A stretch of DNA of 64,000 nt, from NCBI GenBank assembly GCA_009760855.2, contig WPIO01000163.1, positions 91,001-155,000 on the forward strand, given 5' to 3'. Origin of the DNA: Cristatella mucedo (Eukaryota; Bryozoa; Phylactolaemata; Cristatellidae). Positions within the stretch are counted from its first letter, which is position 1. Every line of letters begins with the position of its first letter. Both the position numbers and the translations under genes were made by a program. The notes under the pieces are model-generated. The model was not told the origin of the DNA. It did not search any database and was given only the letters and a program-made list of their open reading frames with translations. Below, piece by piece: positions 60,329-64,000 of this stretch.

Positions 60329-62547
60329 CTGTGGGCACCGATAAACGCAGGGACTCGAGTCACAGCTCGAAATGCTTGTGCACAGTGCTGGCACTGGGAC
60401 GCATAAACCAGGATAAAGTTAGAGAGGATGGCGAAAAATCACATTCGTGTACATTTTGCCGCGACGCTTTGTAGCATTGCGTTCCTTGGGTAGTAAGGAA
60501 AATCTCATCAAACTGTGTATCGATGTCTTGGTCGCTGAGGCAATCAGCTAAGATATTCGAATGTCCTGCTATCCTAAATTGCTATAAATTAGAGTCCGGC
60601 GGTCGAAAGCTGTTATCAGTGCATGCACATGGCACATAAGATCATGCAGATAAAATTAAAAAAAAGTTTGAAACTCCTACACAAGCATAGGCTCACAACG
60701 GCTTGATATTTGATGCTTTTCACTAGAAAACTTACATTCAGCCAGCAAGTAGTCGGAAAATCTTCCACAGTCGCTCAATTTACTGATTCTTTATGTTGTA
60801 GTACGCAAAGAACTAGCGTTTTCTAGATATTTTATTATCTACCGGTATTTTTAGATTGTTTCGAGAGGCAACTGGAGGAGAGGCTGGCTTCATCCTACGC
60901 TAGGAGAGTTAAATCAGTCTGTTCAGCCTCTAAAAGTTTGCATCCATGTTTTCCTATTTCAGAGCCAAACAGAGGCAATCATCTCAAATCAGAATGAATC
61001 TGAGCAGCTATCTTTGTTAACTTTGCAACATGTATCTAGAGGTTCTCTTTAGCTAGACTGCTACCCATTATCATCAGTCACTGCAAGGCTTGAAAGCTGC
61101 TGATCTGAGACAGCGAACAGCTAGCCCCATTCGCATTTAGTACTTTAGTGCCGTTCAGAGGCTTATTATTTGACTTAAAATATTTGTGGAAGAATCTGAC
61201 CTTTCCTCCGAGCGTGGCAAGCATGGGTTCTGGCCCCTGCTCAAACCGACTCCGAGGATAAGCCCCTACAAAGGGGCGTGGCGAGCTGGCCCTTCCCGTC
61301 ATTCCCTTTTCTCAGTGGGCCGTGAGCTGGTGGAACATCAAATCATAACTCGCGAGTTGGTCGTGCGTGATCTGTGCGGAACAAAAATTGTGACTAGTAA
61401 CAATTTAGAAAATAATTGATCGACTCACTTCATGAGAGGCCTCCTCCTGAAGCTGTGGCGAACGTAAGCACAAATCCATACTGCACTGCTGCCAACTGTG
61501 GCATCGTTGTGGGCGTGGCATCGTCACCTCGTCACCCACCCTAGCCTGACAGGGCAGGAATGCATAACGCCTCTGCAGCCGAGTCCTCCCCGCTGATTGT
61601 GTGGAGGCGTTAGTAAATGGCCACTCGGTCATGTGATCCCTCCCGGCCGGTGCTCTTGTTCAGCTCTAGCAGCCGTGGGCTGACGAGTCGTCCAGCATCT
61701 CAAAGGCTGCATCCTGTCAGTAGGAGCTCGGTTTTATTGTCATTTAGCTAAACGAAATTGGCCGACATTCCAGAATCAAATGACTGCAAGACTAACATTC
61801 AGTTTATTACTCTCTGCAACCTCTTTTGATAGTTTAAATGACAAATACACCAGAGCATAGTCAGCGTACAAGTGATAGCTGATCCGATGGGCCCAAATTA
61901 CCTTTCCGGAGGCTCGGTATAAATGGAGAGCAGCGAACGGCCGAGAACAGACCCTTTGCGGAACTCTAAATGAGGCTTCTGGTCTGCTGGATCAGATGTC
62001 AACACCGTGCGACACGGACTGCACACGATCGTCTGTCAGCCCGGTTGTGGTTGTCAATGTCGAGGATCGTGATCGATAGTATCAAACTCAGCTGATAGAT
62101 CTAGCAGACCCAGGGCAGTGCAAAAGAACGGGCTCCCGCGGCAAAGATCCTGATCGTCTTGTATGTGGATTATAAGATGCACCGTGGAGTAGATGCAGGC
62201 TACAAGCCAAGCATTCTCAGTGGCCCCCAGCCATGGCTGACGTTCCTTGCGTCGCCTGTACTTGAATCAACTCATTGCCCCAGGACTCTTCAACGCAACC
62301 ATGTATAGTCCTTCGATTCCTGACACTAATAGCTTAGTAATATCCATTTGCGAAGAACTAATAAAGTTCCTGCGCGTTTTCTTTTATCTTCTCGCATGCA
62401 AAAATAGCTACTGTATTGCAATGAATCCATGCTAAAGTCTCCGAAAGTGATAGCATAAGTAACGAGTAGACTCATAGGAGTGAAGCCGCACAAATCTTCC
62501 TTATCTGAGCCTCTGCAGGATACATGAACTTGTTTATATGTATGCAT

Positions 62548-62610
62548 ATATATATATATATATTCGTACATATACGCCCACACTTACTCACAAACACACG
62601 CAGACGCATA

Positions 62611-62656
<46 letters not shown>

Positions 62657-62685
62657 CACAAGCACGTGCATATATATATATCATA

Positions 62686-62720
<35 letters not shown>

Positions 62721-62815
62721 ATTTACTATATATGTGTGTGTGTGCTTGTGTAAGTGTGTGTGCGTTTGTGTGTGTGTGTCTGTGCGTCCGTATGTGTGTA
62801 AGTGTGGGCGTGCTG
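62548..62815. repeat. Intron-4 microsatellite cluster with inverted (CA)n/(TG)n arms, copy C
   Basis: TA at 62548-62563, then (CA)n 62610-62653 with a CGCCCACACTTACTCACAAAC lead-in, then TA, then (TG)n 62690-62718 and further TG-rich sequence. The CA arm with its lead-in is close to the reverse complement of 62760-62812. Confidence 0.8.
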
Positions 62816-63171
62816 CATATGTTAGTGTTTGTACCTGTGCTGCATATGTGTGTGCCTGTGCATGTGCTGCATATGTGTGTGCGTGTGGGTGTACTGCATA
62901 CGTGTATGCGTGTGTGTGCAGCATACGTGTGTGCGTGCGGGTGCAGCATATGAGTGTGCGTTCGCGTGCACGGGCGCGCGTGTCTCAAAAAAGCACCAGT
63001 ACTTCATAGCAGGTCTCAACTACCCATAGATAAAGCTGGAGCAACTAATGTTGCTGCCAGCAAGTACCCACCGATACTTTATTCCTGTAAGTCTCTTATC
63101 AGACGAAACAGATCGCTGAGTGGAGAATTAAGCGACTCTACACTCGCTGCAGTGTGGACTACTGTCCTATA

Positions 63172-63336
63172 GAGCCGTGATTGCGCTCTGGGTAAAGCGG
63201 TTGCTTTTCACGACCTTAGTCTCGAGGTCGTGGGTTTGAATCGTGCGGTGGGCTATTCTTTATCACTGCTGACGCGGTGGTGATATCCGTAAAGGCTCTT
63301 CTGTCGCTATACAAAAGAGGCTATTAATTCAGCTAG
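63172..63336 (+). mobile_element. tRNA-derived SINE in intron 4, copy C
   Basis: Same element and same site in unit C. The B box is altered to GGTTTGAATC. Its presence in all three units dates it before the duplications. Confidence 0.75.
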
Positions 63337-63835
63337 TATTTATTTATATGCAGCATGAAATTCACTAAAGCAAAGCTAAAACTTGTATGCAAGCAGATAA
63401 TGATTAACCACCAGATCAGATCAGATCAGATAAAGCACCACTGTATAAGTTCTCCGTTATGTATTCTCCTCAAAGCTAGAATGTTGCATACAATCTGTGA
63501 AACCAACAAAGAACATCAATCCTCCCTTCATCCGGTCCCGCAGTCCTCTGAATGTACATGCTGGGTGTGCATAGAACGAACGTCCTCAAACCGTTGCAAA
63601 GTGAACGGCTCGCAATCGCACAACAATCTTGCACTCTCATGGGTGAAGTGTCCCGGTCTATGAACCAGACTTTGGCAGAGGCCAAAATGCCAAACAGCCT
63701 CGCCAAATCTGCACGGGTGAACATCGCAAGTGCAGATTAGGAACTGACGCTGCTTCGAGACCTGCAGGCGAGGGGCGGGTCCGAGCAGGCGAGCTCGGCC
63801 CGACCAGCATGCAGCCCTGAGACCCAACCTCTTAC

Positions 63836-64000
63836 CTGCTTGCTCCCGTTGGCTTCGTAAAAGACGTATTTGGACAAGGGCAGACCGCCGATGTGCTCAT
63901 TGGGGTGGTATGCCTGATATCGGCTGCGACCCTTGGTATCAAGCGAGCTCTCGAGACTCACGCCCAGCTTCTCCATGCAGCGACCCAGCTCGACGTCCTC
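63836..64000 (-). CDS. Copy C exon 4, cut by the right window edge
   Basis: About 55 codons of the exon equivalent to residues 233-287 of copy A, open throughout. Substitutions relative to A include SLE for PAS near residues 246-249 and a Y..A..PNEH variant of the HPNVH stretch. Confidence 0.8.

Larger units (their letters stand above)
56818..64000. repeat. Tandem segmental-duplication unit C, left part only
   Basis: Co-linear with 4402-12270 of A and 32310-40360 of B: same 3' flank, exon 5, intron-4 SINE and exon 4. Continues past the window. Confidence 0.85.
60173..64000 (-). pseudogene. C1GALT1-like gene copy C, partial in window, exon 5 carries a stop
   Basis: Only exon 4 (64000-63836, cut by the window edge) and exon 5 (60328-60173) are visible. 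Exon 4 is open, keeps EDVELGRCMEKLGV and has the same AAGCAG|GTAAGAG donor. Exon 5 keeps the GCCCACAG|GGC acceptor and full 156-base length, but the serine codon of the SFHY motif is TAG (60298-60296) instead of TCG. Translation would stop about 41 residues early and lose a conserved C-terminal block. The rest of exon 5 stays in frame to the usual TGA, so the stop looks recent. Exons 1-3 are outside the window. Alternatives are a sequencing error or a shortened but tolerated product. Confidence 0.75.

Overview
This window looks like nuclear DNA of an invertebrate animal. It has spliced genes with GT-AG introns, many decayed CR1/L2-like LINE copies, tRNA-derived SINEs and long di-nucleotide microsatellites. 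There are no operons, Shine-Dalgarno sites or long bacterial-type ORFs. The exact taxon cannot be read from the sequence. A flatworm is a low-confidence guess from the overall feel of the glycosyltransferase and the repeat content.

The organising feature is a head-to-tail tandem array of a minus-strand gene for a core-1 beta-1,3-galactosyltransferase (C1GALT1/T-synthase, GT31 family). Each unit reads left to right as 3' flank, exon 5, 4, 3, 2, 1, then 5' flank. The same motif marks the unit start at about 4402 (unit A), 32310 (unit B) and 56818 (unit C), so A is about 27.9 kb and B about 24.5 kb. C runs off the right edge. Bases 1-2755 match the 5'-flank sequence of unit A (27647-30190), so another copy probably lies to the left of the window.

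Gene A (exons between 20960 and 8586) and gene B (49435 to 36155) each have five exons. The splice phases match exactly and each predicts a 338-residue type II Golgi membrane enzyme. I rebuilt them by hand: exon lengths are 163, 210, 231, 257 and 156 bases in both. Gene C shows only exon 5 and most of exon 4. Its exon 5 carries an in-frame TAG, so that copy is probably broken. A fifth piece, a truncated and frameshifted exon-5 tail, lies at 7553-7653 inside a roughly 1-kb tandem duplication next to the real exon 5 of gene A.

Everything else I can support is repeat biology. It includes LINE reverse-transcriptase fragments (1177-2760, 28830-30191, and antisense in intron 3 of both genes) and several 5'-truncated LINE tails. 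Some tails are present in only one unit, so they inserted after the duplication. SINEs lie at matching positions in introns 2, 3 and 4. A possible LTR-type element without a visible polymerase fills 53495-56475, and GC-rich blocks recur at the 5' side of each unit. A and B are nearly identical over exon 5 plus its 3' flank and over a second short tract, but diverge elsewhere, which suggests gene conversion.
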